Shown piece after piece: positions 1 through 7,234 of a stretch of 64,000 nucleotides of DNA. A program made the translations under genes and the position numbers. Source of the stretch: Dyadobacter sp. CY312 (GTDB lineage: Bacteria > Bacteroidota > Bacteroidia > Cytophagales > Spirosomataceae); NCBI RefSeq assembly GCF_021390535.1, contig NZ_JAJUXG010000012.1:310001-374000 (forward strand), read 5' to 3'. Positions within the stretch are counted from its first letter, which is position 1. Every line of letters begins with the position of its first letter. The notes beneath the pieces are model-generated. The model was not told the DNA's origin and did no database searches. It saw only the letters and a program-made list of their open reading frames with translations.

Positions 1-197
1 GAAGGTTTGCTGAGTCTGAATTGATAAAGGCAGACGAGAGGTTTATCAATCAACAGTTTAAACCTGCTGCAGATCGATATGAAGAATTTGTGAGAGATTT
101 TCCGGACTTGATCCGAAGAATTCAGCTGGGGCATATTGCTTCATATCTTGGTGTAAGTCAGGTTACACTCAGCCGAATCCGGGCCGGGAAAAGATAA
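1..197 (+). CDS. Crp/Fnr family transcriptional regulator, C-terminal part
   Basis: Only the last 64 or so residues are present; the gene begins before the window. The frame starting at base 3 reads to the TAA at 195-197. It contains a short acidic/aromatic linker and then a helix-turn-helix of the kind that ends Crp/Fnr regulators (LGHIASYLGVSQVTLSRIR). In this family an N-terminal cyclic-nucleotide-binding fold senses a ligand and the C-terminal helix-turn-helix binds a palindromic operator. The sensor half cannot be seen, so the ligand is unknown. The SMR transporter gene follows on the same strand about 100 bases downstream and may be a target, which is only a guess from position. Confidence 0.8.
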   Translation, partial: RFAESELIKADERFINQQFKPAADRYEEFVRDFPDLIRRIQLGHIASYLGVSQVTLSRIRAGKR

Positions 198-299
198 TGC
201 CCTGTTTTTTTAACAAATGTAAAATTTATTGATGTCTCAAAGCCCGAGATTTGTAAGGAAATCATGAGGCGGAATTTTACGACGATTAACATAAATAAC

Positions 300-617
300 A
301 TGGCCTGGATCATATTAATTATTGCAGGGGCCTTTGAAATTGGCTTCACAACCTGTCTGAAACTTTCAGACAATTTCAGTAATACCAAATGGAGTATTGG
401 ATTTCTGATTTGTATTACTGCAAGCTTTATTTTACTCAACAAGGCTATTCAAACCATCCCGATTGGAACGGCTTATGCGGTTTGGACTGGCATCGGAGCA
501 GTTGGAACTGTTTTAATGGGGATTGTTCTTTACAAAGAGCCAGCTGATTTTTGGCGGATATTTTTCATTTTCCTTCTAATCGGATCAATAATAGGGTTGA
601 AAGTGGTGGCGAAGTAA
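300..617 (+). CDS. SMR family small multidrug/guanidinium efflux protein (SugE/Gdx-like)
   Basis: A 105-residue protein with four hydrophobic helices, as in the small multidrug resistance family. These proteins work as dual-topology dimers in the inner membrane and exchange protons for cations such as guanidinium or quaternary ammonium compounds. The start MAWIILIIAGAFEIGFT fits the SugE/Gdx pattern, with the family's essential membrane glutamate at about residue 13 of this start. The open frame extends upstream to an ATG at 264 with a purine-rich stretch before it, but the family start argues for the ATG at 300. A strong hairpin follows the stop. Whether it exports guanidinium (Gdx) or broader drugs (EmrE type) cannot be decided by eye. 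Confidence 0.85.
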   Translation: MAWIILIIAGAFEIGFTTCLKLSDNFSNTKWSIGFLICITASFILLNKAIQTIPIGTAYAVWTGIGAVGTVLMGIVLYKEPADFWRIFFIFLLIGSIIGLKVVAK

Positions 618-627
618 GTGTTGATCA

Positions 628-671
628 AAAACAAAAGCAGGCGGTTCGTAAGGATCGCCTGCTTTTGTTTT
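628..671. terminator. bidirectional intrinsic terminator
   Basis: A perfect 16-bp inverted repeat (628-643 with 656-671) around a 12-base loop, with an A-tract on the left arm and a T-tract on the right. It lies between the convergent SMR gene and the M28 peptidase gene, so it can stop transcription from both sides. Confidence 0.9.
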
Positions 672-682
672 AATATTTCATC

Positions 683-2146
683 TTATTTCCCCCAACGCCA
701 TTCTTGCCCAATGACGAGCTCTTGTTTGAGTCCCTGCGATATGAGGAAATCTCTCGTTGCAGTGTCTGATAGTTTTCTCACAGCAAGCTTTGGTGATGTC
801 GAAAGTGCATACAGATACATTGATGCGATACGAACGGTGCTTTCAAGTTGCTGTTTGTCAACCAGACTGAAATCGTCGCAATCTGCATGGTAGCATTGCA
901 ACACTTCCGGTGTCAATTGGCCTGCAAGTCCTGCGATAGGTACCCCTTCAAGCATAAACGGCTGGTGATCACTATGTAATCCTGCACGGTTTTGAAGCTC
1001 GTTTTTGAAGCCAGGATCCACATTTTGTACAGCGCTACCCACCGATTTAAAGAATTCTGTCATTTCTTCACGTCCAAAGGAGTTTGCTCCTTTTGGATCG
1101 TTGGTCATGTCCAGATTCATCATATAGCTCACTTTGTCAAGTGATCCTGACTTTTTCAGTTCTTCCACAAAATGCTTGGAACCAAGCAAGCCCTGCTCTT
1201 CACCCATAAAGAGAACGAATTGTATTGTACGTTCAGGTTTCACCTTCAATGCGCGGAATGCACGTGCGACATCTATTACGGCAAAAGAGCCAATTCCATT
1301 ATCAATTGCACCTGTCGCCAGATCCCATGAGTCCAAATGTCCTCCAAGAATCACTTTTTCATCTGTTTTTCCTTTCAGGGTAGCAATAACATTCCTGGCT
1401 CTGATAGGCTTCGAAATGTTGTGCATATCAATATTAGCTTCCAATGGTGCTTCTTCTTTCAGCCATTTGCGCACTTCGTCACCACTTTCGTTCGAGATAC
1501 AAACCGCCGGTATGGATATAATTGCACCTGTTACAGACGCTGTTCCGGTGAGTAAAATCTTGCCTGGTGCCCCATTAACCATGATAATACCAATTGCACC
1601 ATACTGAATAGCTAACGCAGTTTTTTCAGACCTGTGAAGATTTTTTTTACCGGGAGCACCCACTAGCCCAATGTTAGCAAGGGCGATTTTTCCTTTAAGT
1701 TTCTCTTTAACTGCTTCAAAATCCTCAGGCAGGCCATTTCCTACATCCACAATCTCTCCCTGAATTTTCGCGTCGACGGGAGAATGGGCGAGAGCTACTA
1801 CTTCCACATCGCGGAAATTATCGCTGCTTCCGGGAGCAATGCTCAATGTCACGGTGTCGCGCATCCATGCTTCCACCTCGAAGGGTTGATATACTACATC
1901 ACTAAATCCGTAACTTTTTAAGAGTTTGTAAGCATATTCTTCTGCTCTTGCTCCGTTGCTGCTTCCTGTAAGCCTGTGTCCAATTGTTTTGGTGGCGTTT
2001 TCCAGGGTCTCGTAAGCTTTGCTGTTTTTTCTGATTTCAGAATTCAGCCGGGAAAATGGTTTTTCCCATTTCTTGTCTCCGGGTTTGAAACCTGAGAAGA
2101 GAACCAGGAAGGAGCTAACTAAAACTAATTGTACAACTTTCTTCAT
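683..2146 (-). CDS. exported M28-family metallopeptidase with PA domain (carboxypeptidase Q-like)
   Basis: A zinc aminopeptidase/carboxypeptidase of family M28, probably periplasmic or secreted. The ATG at 2146 starts a clean signal peptide (MKKVVQLVLVSSFLVLFSG); the longer frame from 2173 adds nine residues before it. A protease-associated insert occupies about residues 120-255. The two-zinc site is complete, numbered from base 2173: H279 (GGHLDSWD), bridging D291 (AIDNG), E325-E326 (GEEQG), D355 (NLDM) and H429 (YHAD). The length of about 487 residues fits the family. It probably trims peptides for nutrition. It is a single gene converging on the SMR gene, with the shared terminator downstream. 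Confidence 0.9.
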   Translation of the reverse strand: MKKVVQLVLVSSFLVLFSGFKPGDKKWEKPFSRLNSEIRKNSKAYETLENATKTIGHRLTGSSNGARAEEYAYKLLKSYGFSDVVYQPFEVEAWMRDTVTLSIAPGSSDNFRDVEVVALAHSPVDAKIQGEIVDVGNGLPEDFEAVKEKLKGKIALANIGLVGAPGKKNLHRSEKTALAIQYGAIGIIMVNGAPGKILLTGTASVTGAIISIPAVCISNESGDEVRKWLKEEAPLEANIDMHNISKPIRARNVIATLKGKTDEKVILGGHLDSWDLATGAIDNGIGSFAVIDVARAFRALKVKPERTIQFVLFMGEEQGLLGSKHFVEELKKSGSLDKVSYMMNLDMTNDPKGANSFGREEMTEFFKSVGSAVQNVDPGFKNELQNRAGLHSDHQPFMLEGVPIAGLAGQLTPEVLQCYHADCDDFSLVDKQQLESTVRIASMYLYALSTSPKLAVRKLSDTATRDFLISQGLKQELVIGQEWRWGK

Positions 2147-2452
2147 AAAAAGGTTTTTAGCAATCAACGCCATATCAGGTATAGTGAGGGAATAACGTCC
2201 CCTTGGATTAACACAATTTAGACTTCAAATAGATTCCAATAGTCTCAATAACTTTGTAAAAAAGTTTTTTTAAATATATTAATTTTCCAACACTTATATG
2301 ATATCAGTGTCATGTAAGCCACGGAAAAGTGTTATACGTGTAATATTTACACTTAATTAGGAATAAATCTTACCTTAATGGAACATTTTTGAAGGTTTTA
2401 GGACTTATCTTTAAAAATTCATAGATGTTTAATCACAATTAAAACAATAAAT
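2147..2452. promoter_or_regulatory. divergent intergenic region with inverted repeats upstream of xylulokinase
   Basis: About 300 AT-rich bases between the divergent peptidase and xylulokinase genes. It contains TAACTTTG at 2249-2256, which matches the Bacteroidota -7 consensus. It also holds a 9-bp imperfect palindrome at 2293-2318 (one G-T mismatch) and a perfect palindrome GTGTAA-TAT-TTACAC at 2338-2352. The palindromes are plausible operator sites for a sugar-responsive regulator. No regulator gene lies next to them. Confidence 0.4.
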
Positions 2453-3934
2453 ATGTATTTCCTGGGATTTGATTTAGGCAGTTCGTCCATTAAAGCCTGT
2501 TTACTTCATGCAGATACCGGAGCGGTGGCTGCTTCTGCTTTTTACCCTGAAAAGGAAATGACTATTGCTGCTCCCAAGCCTGGTTTTGCTGAACAACAGC
2601 CAACGCAATGGTGGGAAAATGCTTGTCTGGCTTCGCAAGCGGTTATGAAAAAAGCAGGAATTTCACCTGATGAAGTTGGTGCTATCGGAATTTCCTATCA
2701 GATGCACGGACTGGTGGTTGTGGATAAAGACATGAATGTGCTCCGTCCTTCTATCATCTGGTGCGACAGCCGTGCTGTGGAGGTAGGCAACCAGGCGATG
2801 GAAGCCATTGGAGAAGAATACGTACTGCCTCATTTGCTTAATTCGCCCGGAAATTTTACAGCTTCCAAGCTGGGTTGGGTGAAGCAGAATGAACCCGATG
2901 TTTATGCCAAAGTATATAAATTCATGTTGCCGGGAGATTACCTCGCGGCAAGAATAACGGGAGAAATTGTGACAACGCCATCAGGATTATCTGAGGGTAT
3001 TTTCTGGGATTTTGTGAATGAGCGTCCTGCTGATTTCCTTTTTGATCACTTCGGTTTTGATCATTCCTTAATGCCTACAGTGTTGCCAACCTTTGCCGAG
3101 CAGGGGAGAGTTACGGCGGAAGCTGCTGCTGCGTTGGGTTTGAAACAAGGTACGCCGGTAACTTATCGTGCAGGTGACCAGCCAAATAATGCTTTTTCAT
3201 TGAATGTTTTGGAACCGGGTGAGGTAGCAGCAACAGCAGGTACGTCTGGTGTTGTATATGGTGTAAGTGATCAGATCAAATTTGATTCGTTATCAAGGGT
3301 CAATACTTTTCTTCACGTAAACCCGATTTCGAAGGCGTCCCGTTATGGTGTTTTGCTTTGTGTAAACGGAACCGGAAGTCTCAATGGCTGGTTGCGCAAT
3401 TCATTGATGCAGGGAAATGTGTCCTATCCGCAAATGAACGACCTTGCTGCACAAGCACCCGTAGGTTCTGATGGATTGTTGTGTTTGCCATTTGGTAACG
3501 GAGCCGAACGTATGCTGGAAAATCAGGATCCGGGAGCAACTTTTAAAGGGTTACAATTTAGTCGTCATGGTCTTAGCCACTGGACGCGTGCCGCACAGGA
3601 AGGAATCGTATTTGCCTTGTACTACGGTATGGAAATTATGGAAACGGTTGGAGTTTCGCTTAAAAATATCAGAGCAGGGGAAGCGAATATGTTCCTGAGC
3701 CCAGTTTTCCGTGAGACCTTCGCCAACGTTTCTGGTGCAACCGTAGAGCTTATCAATACAGATGGAGCACAGGGAGCAGCGCGTGCAGCAGGTTTTGGTC
3801 TTGGTTACTATAAAACCAGAGAAGATGCCTTCACCGGACTATCTGCCTTACAAACCATCGAACCGAATTCGTCATTAACAGAAGCAACGAATGACGCTTA
3901 TGGAAAATGGAAAGAGGCTTTGCTTAAAGGATAA
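2453..3934 (+). CDS. xylB: xylulokinase (FGGY carbohydrate kinase)
   Basis: Phosphorylates D-xylulose to xylulose-5-phosphate with ATP, feeding pentoses into the pentose phosphate pathway in the cytoplasm. The 493-residue length is typical. Seen directly: the N-terminal phosphate-binding motif DLGSSSIK at 7-14, the substrate-contact MHG at 84-86, and the catalytic aspartate D242 in the AGDQPNNA context that separates xylulokinases from glycerol kinases. The C-terminal ATPase half carries the glycine-rich TAGTSG and GAQGAARAAG segments. No xylose isomerase lies beside it, so it is a stand-alone gene here. A perfect hairpin follows the stop. Confidence 0.92.
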   Translation: MYFLGFDLGSSSIKACLLHADTGAVAASAFYPEKEMTIAAPKPGFAEQQPTQWWENACLASQAVMKKAGISPDEVGAIGISYQMHGLVVVDKDMNVLRPSIIWCDSRAVEVGNQAMEAIGEEYVLPHLLNSPGNFTASKLGWVKQNEPDVYAKVYKFMLPGDYLAARITGEIVTTPSGLSEGIFWDFVNERPADFLFDHFGFDHSLMPTVLPTFAEQGRVTAEAAAALGLKQGTPVTYRAGDQPNNAFSLNVLEPGEVAATAGTSGVVYGVSDQIKFDSLSRVNTFLHVNPISKASRYGVLLCVNGTGSLNGWLRNSLMQGNVSYPQMNDLAAQAPVGSDGLLCLPFGNGAERMLENQDPGATFKGLQFSRHGLSHWTRAAQEGIVFALYYGMEIMETVGVSLKNIRAGEANMFLSPVFRETFANVSGATVELINTDGAQGAARAAGFGLGYYKTREDAFTGLSALQTIEPNSSLTEATNDAYGKWKEALLKG

Positions 3935-3940
3935 AAACAG

Positions 3941-3979
3941 TTTCCTGATAACATGCGTCTTTCGCATGTTATCAGGAAA
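3941..3979. terminator. intrinsic terminator after xylB
   Basis: A perfect 17-bp stem (3941-3957 with 3963-3979) with a five-base loop, AAA/TTT at its ends. It lies between xylB and the convergent transposase-like gene and can act in both directions. Confidence 0.88.
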
Positions 3980-3995
3980 TATGAATAGTGAAGCT

Positions 3996-4451
3996 CTATT
4001 CCAGCTCTCTGAATATGTATTGCTCCTCCCAGTCAATCTCAAAGGCCGTTAAAAATTTCTTGTATTCATCTAAAAAGGATTCCTTCTGATGGTGGATTTC
4101 CTGATTTTGAATGTAGCGGATAACATTTGGTATCTGACTTTTTCCGTAAGAAAATGCGCCGTAACCTTCCTGCCATGAAAACGGGTATTTGCTTATACCT
4201 TGACTTTTAATCCATTTACTGCTCTCCGTCTTCACATTCTGAATCAATAATGAAATTGATTGACTTGGTCGTATTCCGGCAAGAATATGGTCGGGCATGC
4301 TGTTAATTTGAAGGATTTTATGTCCGTTCTGCTGAAAGATACCTGTCATGAATTTGTGAAGTTCCTCTTTCCATTCGTGTTTGATAAGTGCCTTGCGGTA
4401 TTTTACAGCAAATACAAATTGGATATGGATTTGTGTGTATGTATTTGCCAT
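3996..4451 (-). CDS. IS200/IS605-type Y1 transposase-like protein (RAYT-like), HUH motif incomplete
   Basis: A 151-residue Y1-type HUH endonuclease. Family members cut and rejoin single-stranded DNA at hairpins through one tyrosine. Seen: the family start (MANTYTQIHIQFVFAVK), the conserved WQEGYGAFSYGKSQ block at about 93-105 and the tyrosine helix RYIQNQEIHH with Y113 as the likely nucleophile. The metal-binding HUH should read like DHxH, but here it is MPDHILAG, so the second histidine is missing and about two residues appear lost compared with relatives as I recall them. No IS ends flank the gene. Instead three sets of short palindromes lie just upstream of its start, as for REP-associated transposases. 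It may be a domesticated or decaying copy. Confidence 0.85.
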   Translation of the reverse strand: MANTYTQIHIQFVFAVKYRKALIKHEWKEELHKFMTGIFQQNGHKILQINSMPDHILAGIRPSQSISLLIQNVKTESSKWIKSQGISKYPFSWQEGYGAFSYGKSQIPNVIRYIQNQEIHHQKESFLDEYKKFLTAFEIDWEEQYIFRELE

Positions 4452-4464
4452 GGTGATGCGTTGT

Positions 4465-4675
4465 TACAAGACGTTCCGAAGGAACGTTGTGAATAATTTT
4501 ACCGGAATATTCTACCGACGAGATGTCCCTAAGGGACATGAATTCCGGAATTTCAATTCATTTTTGAACTTTGCATATATCCGTGCCATGTTCCCACAGG
4601 AACATCTGGTCGGTAGAAAAAGCTATAAAGGATAGAGCATTTTCGTTCCGTTAGGAACGTTTAGTGAGGAGTCGG
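4465..4675. repeat. REP-like mosaic unit 1 (four hairpins, head-to-head)
   Basis: Four short palindromes in the order A, B, inverted B, inverted A: ACGTTCC/GGAACGT at 4471-4487, ATGTCCC/GGGACAT at 4523-4539, ATGTTCC/GGAACAT at 4588-4605 and CGTTCC/GGAACG at 4644-4659. A shared TTCTACCGAC flank occurs beside B and in reverse complement beside inverted B, so the whole unit is a long imperfect inverted repeat of about 210 bases. It begins 14 bases upstream of the transposase start codon. Confidence 0.88.
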
Positions 4676-4807
4676 ATATCTTATTCCACTTTAAATACAA
4701 CCAGACGTTACCAAGGCACACGAAATTAATATTCCAATCCATCGGTATTTCTTTGACACAAACTGGCCGTGGATTTGCTATTATATATTGGCATACAACG
4801 TGTTTTT

Positions 4808-4886
4808 CACAAGACGTTCCGAAGGAACGTTGTGAAAAATTGTATCGAAATGTTCTACCGACGAAATGTCCCTAAGGGACATGACA
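4808..4886. repeat. REP-like half unit 2 (hairpins A and B)
   Basis: One half of the mosaic: hairpin A at 4814-4830, extended by flanking TTTCACAA/TGTGAAA, then the TTCTACCGAC flank and hairpin B at 4866-4882. The inverted half is absent. Confidence 0.85.
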
Positions 4887-4951
4887 CGAGCGACTCAATC
4901 TACCATTCGTCTATCGCAAATTGGCGTGTACATAATTGATTGTTCATGTTT

Positions 4952-5160
4952 TTTACAAGACGTTCCTAACGGAACGTAGGGGACTCATTTTACCGAAATA
5001 TTCTACCGACCAGATGTCCCAAAGGGACATAATTCTGGAAATTGGATTGACAACAAAACTTTGCTTGGCTCTGCGTCATGTTCCCATAGGAACATCTTGT
5101 CGGTAGAAAAATACACACCATTAGCGCATTTTCGTTCCGTTAGGAACGTCTTGTGAGGAG
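4952..5160. repeat. REP-like mosaic unit 3 (four hairpins)
   Basis: Same A, B, inverted B, inverted A order as unit 1: hairpins at 4960-4977, 5014-5030, 5078-5095 and 5133-5148 with the same TTCTACCGAC flanks. Its length is about that of unit 1, with diverged loops and spacers. It ends 25 bases past the ssb stop codon (both units sit on the downstream side of ssb). Confidence 0.88.
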
Positions 5161-5184
5161 ACAGATTCATGGAATCTAATTCTC

Positions 5185-5520
5185 TCACGCCTTTGCTTCC
5201 TGACCCTTTACAACTTCCTCCACTTTAAAGGCGACAATTTCTACCACCTTTACAGTCAGGTTTTCTTTATTTTGATATTGGCGGTAGTTTAGTTTTCCTT
5301 CCACAGATACTGTTTTCCCCTTTTCCAATAAGGCTTCACAGCGTTGCGCAAGCTGCCCCCACGCCACAATGGAATGCCATGCGGTGTTTTTAACTTCTTC
5401 TTTATTTTTGTTCACATAGCTTTCATTTGTTGCCAACGAGAACGTGGTTACTTTGCCGCCTTCAAATTCTTTCACATTGATTTCGCGGCCTACATTTCCG
5501 ATTAATTTTACTGAGTTCAT
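5185..5520 (-). CDS. ssb: single-stranded DNA-binding protein, short form without acidic tail
   Basis: An OB-fold protein of 111 residues that coats single-stranded DNA during replication and repair. The start MNSVKLIGNVGREINVKEFEGGKVTTFSLAT and the WHSIVAWGQLAQRCE block are typical of bacterial SSB. The usual C-terminal acidic peptide (DDIPF-like) that recruits partner proteins is missing, and the protein ends at GQEAKA. Such short SSBs occur in Bacteroidota beside a full-length copy, so this is probably a second, accessory SSB. The divergent partner is a small zinc-ribbon gene; the region between them carries two palindromes. Confidence 0.9.
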   Translation of the reverse strand: MNSVKLIGNVGREINVKEFEGGKVTTFSLATNESYVNKNKEEVKNTAWHSIVAWGQLAQRCEALLEKGKTVSVEGKLNYRQYQNKENLTVKVVEIVAFKVEEVVKGQEAKA

Positions 5521-5643
5521 GTCTGTAATAGTTTAAAAAGTTGAATGATTAAGTTTGGATTCTTTCGTTGCGAATCGACCTGACAAAGGTGTAGGGTTGT
5601 CAAAACATTATTCGGTTTTTAACTATTTACAGTCATATAAAAA

Positions 5644-5756
5644 CATTTGCACCCGTTTGCAAATGGAAGTTACTATTTGATGTTAGCGGGATTGGGAATT
5701 TTTATATATTGCGTAAACACTTGATCTACAAATATTTTAAGTCGTTTAGACTTAAA
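5644..5756. promoter_or_regulatory. two palindromes between ssb and the zinc-ribbon gene
   Basis: CATTTGCA/TGCAAATG with a 6-base spacer at 5644-5665, and TTTAAGTC/GACTTAAA with a 5-base spacer at 5736-5756. The second ends 16 bases before the start codon at 5773. They could be operators in a divergent promoter region. The function is not known. Confidence 0.35.
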
Positions 5757-5772
5757 TAAAACTGAAATTACC

Positions 5773-6129
5773 ATGGCAGATTGTTTGGAGTGCGGTAAGC
5801 CACTGATGGGCAGAGTGGATAAGAAGTTTTGTTCGGATATGTGCCGCAACAGCTACAATAACAGGTTAAACTCTGATTCTTATAACCTGATCAGAAACAT
5901 GAACAACCAGCTTCGGAAGAACAGAAGGGTACTTGAAGAGCTGTGTCCCGAGGAAAAGGCAAAAACAACCAAGAGTACTTTAACCGCAAAGGGATTCGAC
6001 TTTAATCTCATCACCAGTGTACGACCCACTCAAAAAGGGAATATTTACCACTTCGTATACGACTATGGTTATCTGGAACTTGATAACGATTTTTATTTGA
6101 TCGTGAAAGATAAAAGGCTGGAAAAGTAG
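5773..6129 (+). CDS. small protein with N-terminal zinc ribbon
   Basis: A 118-residue protein with a C4-type zinc site at its start: C4-x2-C7 and C20-x3-C24 (CLECGKP... FCSDMC). This is followed by NSYNNR, as in small zinc-ribbon proteins that bind nucleic acid or act as adaptors. The middle is helical and basic, and the C-terminal 40 residues look like a small beta domain (GNIYHFVYDYGYLEL). No signal peptide or membrane helix, so it is cytoplasmic. I do not recognise a named function. It sits divergently from the short ssb, which hints at DNA metabolism but does not prove it. Confidence 0.75.
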   Translation: MADCLECGKPLMGRVDKKFCSDMCRNSYNNRLNSDSYNLIRNMNNQLRKNRRVLEELCPEEKAKTTKSTLTAKGFDFNLITSVRPTQKGNIYHFVYDYGYLELDNDFYLIVKDKRLEK

Positions 6130-6244
6130 GTAAGTTACAGAACTGTTAAACTGAAAATTTAATGGCAAGTATCTCATTTTAAAGGGTCTGGAAGCTAAAA
6201 GCCAATAGCTGACCGGCAACAGCGCCATATTTGTAAAATTAGGC

Positions 6245-6252
6245 TATTTTTG
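6245..6252 (+). promoter_or_regulatory. candidate -7 promoter element (TATTTTTG)
   Basis: Matches the Bacteroidota TAnnTTTG -7 box and lies 24 bases before the chosen ATG at 6277. No TTTG was found at the expected -33 spacing. Confidence 0.4.
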
Positions 6253-6276
6253 CAGTCTGATTCAAACAACCGCCGC

Positions 6277-7155
6277 ATGAAAAAAGTTAGTTTAAGTGAT
6301 TCCGGACCAAAAGTATCTGAGGCCATCTATGGTTTTTGGAGATGGACCGACGAAGGTTCTGTTACCACTGCCAATATCGAAAAAACGATAAACCTCTGTC
6401 TTGAACTCGGGATCAATACATTTGATCACGCCGATGTTTATGGAGATTTCACAATAGAAGAGCATTTCGGGAAAATTATCCGCAACAAATCTTTTAAGCG
6501 TGAAGACATCGTGCTTTTCAGTAAATGCGGTATCAGGCATTCTGAAAACGGTAACCTGAAATATTATGATACTTCCCGCGATCACATCATCAATAGCATC
6601 AACGGCTCGTTGAAAAGATTGCAGACGGACTATCTGGATATATTTTTGCTCAATTGTAGTGATTTTCTTACGGATCCGGAGGAAACCGCAGGTGCGTTGG
6701 CAGAAGTGGTGAAGTCGGGTAAAGCAAAGCATATTGGTGTTACCAATTTTTCAGTTTTTCAGCACCAGTTGCTGGCGTCCTATCTGCGGATCCCGATTGT
6801 GACCAATCACATCGAATTAAACCTGATGAATACTTCGGCTATTGAAGATGGCCGGATTGACTATATAAAACAGTGTTTCAGCAAACCTCTGGCATGGGCG
6901 CCATTGGCGGGAGGGAAGATTCTAAACGGAACCGACGAACATGCTGTGAAACTGCGAGCGAAATTGCAGGAAATTGGTACCAAATACGATGCCAATATCG
7001 AACAAACTGCCGTGGCCTGGCTTATGAAACTGGGAACTTTGCCCATTATCGGCTCACAATCTGAAAGCAGGATTCGTAATGCTGCAAGCGCATCTGCCAT
7101 CAGGTTAAGTAATCAGGATTGGTACGAGATATATGACGTTTCTAAAAAAGATTAA
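6277..7155 (+). CDS. aldo/keto reductase (YdhF-like)
   Basis: An NADPH-dependent oxidoreductase of the AKR superfamily, a cytoplasmic TIM barrel of 292 residues. Seen: FDHADVYGDF with the catalytic Asp and Tyr, the lysine in FSKCGIRHSE, HIGVTNFSVFQ, and the C-terminal cofactor-binding segment PIIGSQSESRI. The short tetrad spacing and the SRDHIINSINGSLKRLQTDYLDI block resemble E. coli YdhF. The longer frame begins with TTG at 6250. The ATG at 6277 gives the family start (MKKVSLSDSGPKVSEAIYGFWRW) and lies just after the TATTTTTG box. The physiological substrate is unknown. Confidence 0.88.
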   Translation: MKKVSLSDSGPKVSEAIYGFWRWTDEGSVTTANIEKTINLCLELGINTFDHADVYGDFTIEEHFGKIIRNKSFKREDIVLFSKCGIRHSENGNLKYYDTSRDHIINSINGSLKRLQTDYLDIFLLNCSDFLTDPEETAGALAEVVKSGKAKHIGVTNFSVFQHQLLASYLRIPIVTNHIELNLMNTSAIEDGRIDYIKQCFSKPLAWAPLAGGKILNGTDEHAVKLRAKLQEIGTKYDANIEQTAVAWLMKLGTLPIIGSQSESRIRNAASASAIRLSNQDWYEIYDVSKKD

Positions 7156-7198
7156 ATAAAACTCGGGATTATGCTCATGCATAATCCCGAGTTTTATT
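7155..7198. terminator. intrinsic terminator after the aldo/keto reductase
   Basis: A perfect 20-bp stem (7155-7174 with 7179-7198) and TCAT loop. The left arm starts inside the stop codon. Terminal AATAAAA/TTTTATT makes it usable from both directions, and the next gene converges. Confidence 0.9.
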
Positions 7199-7234
7199 AC
7201 TCATATTTGGGGTGAACCTTTTCTTAGGAAATAA

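Noticed and set aside
4465-5160. CRISPR-like array in the repeat region
   Set aside because: Repeat units occur in both orientations, spacers are not uniform, and no cas genes are present; the pattern is of REP hairpins.
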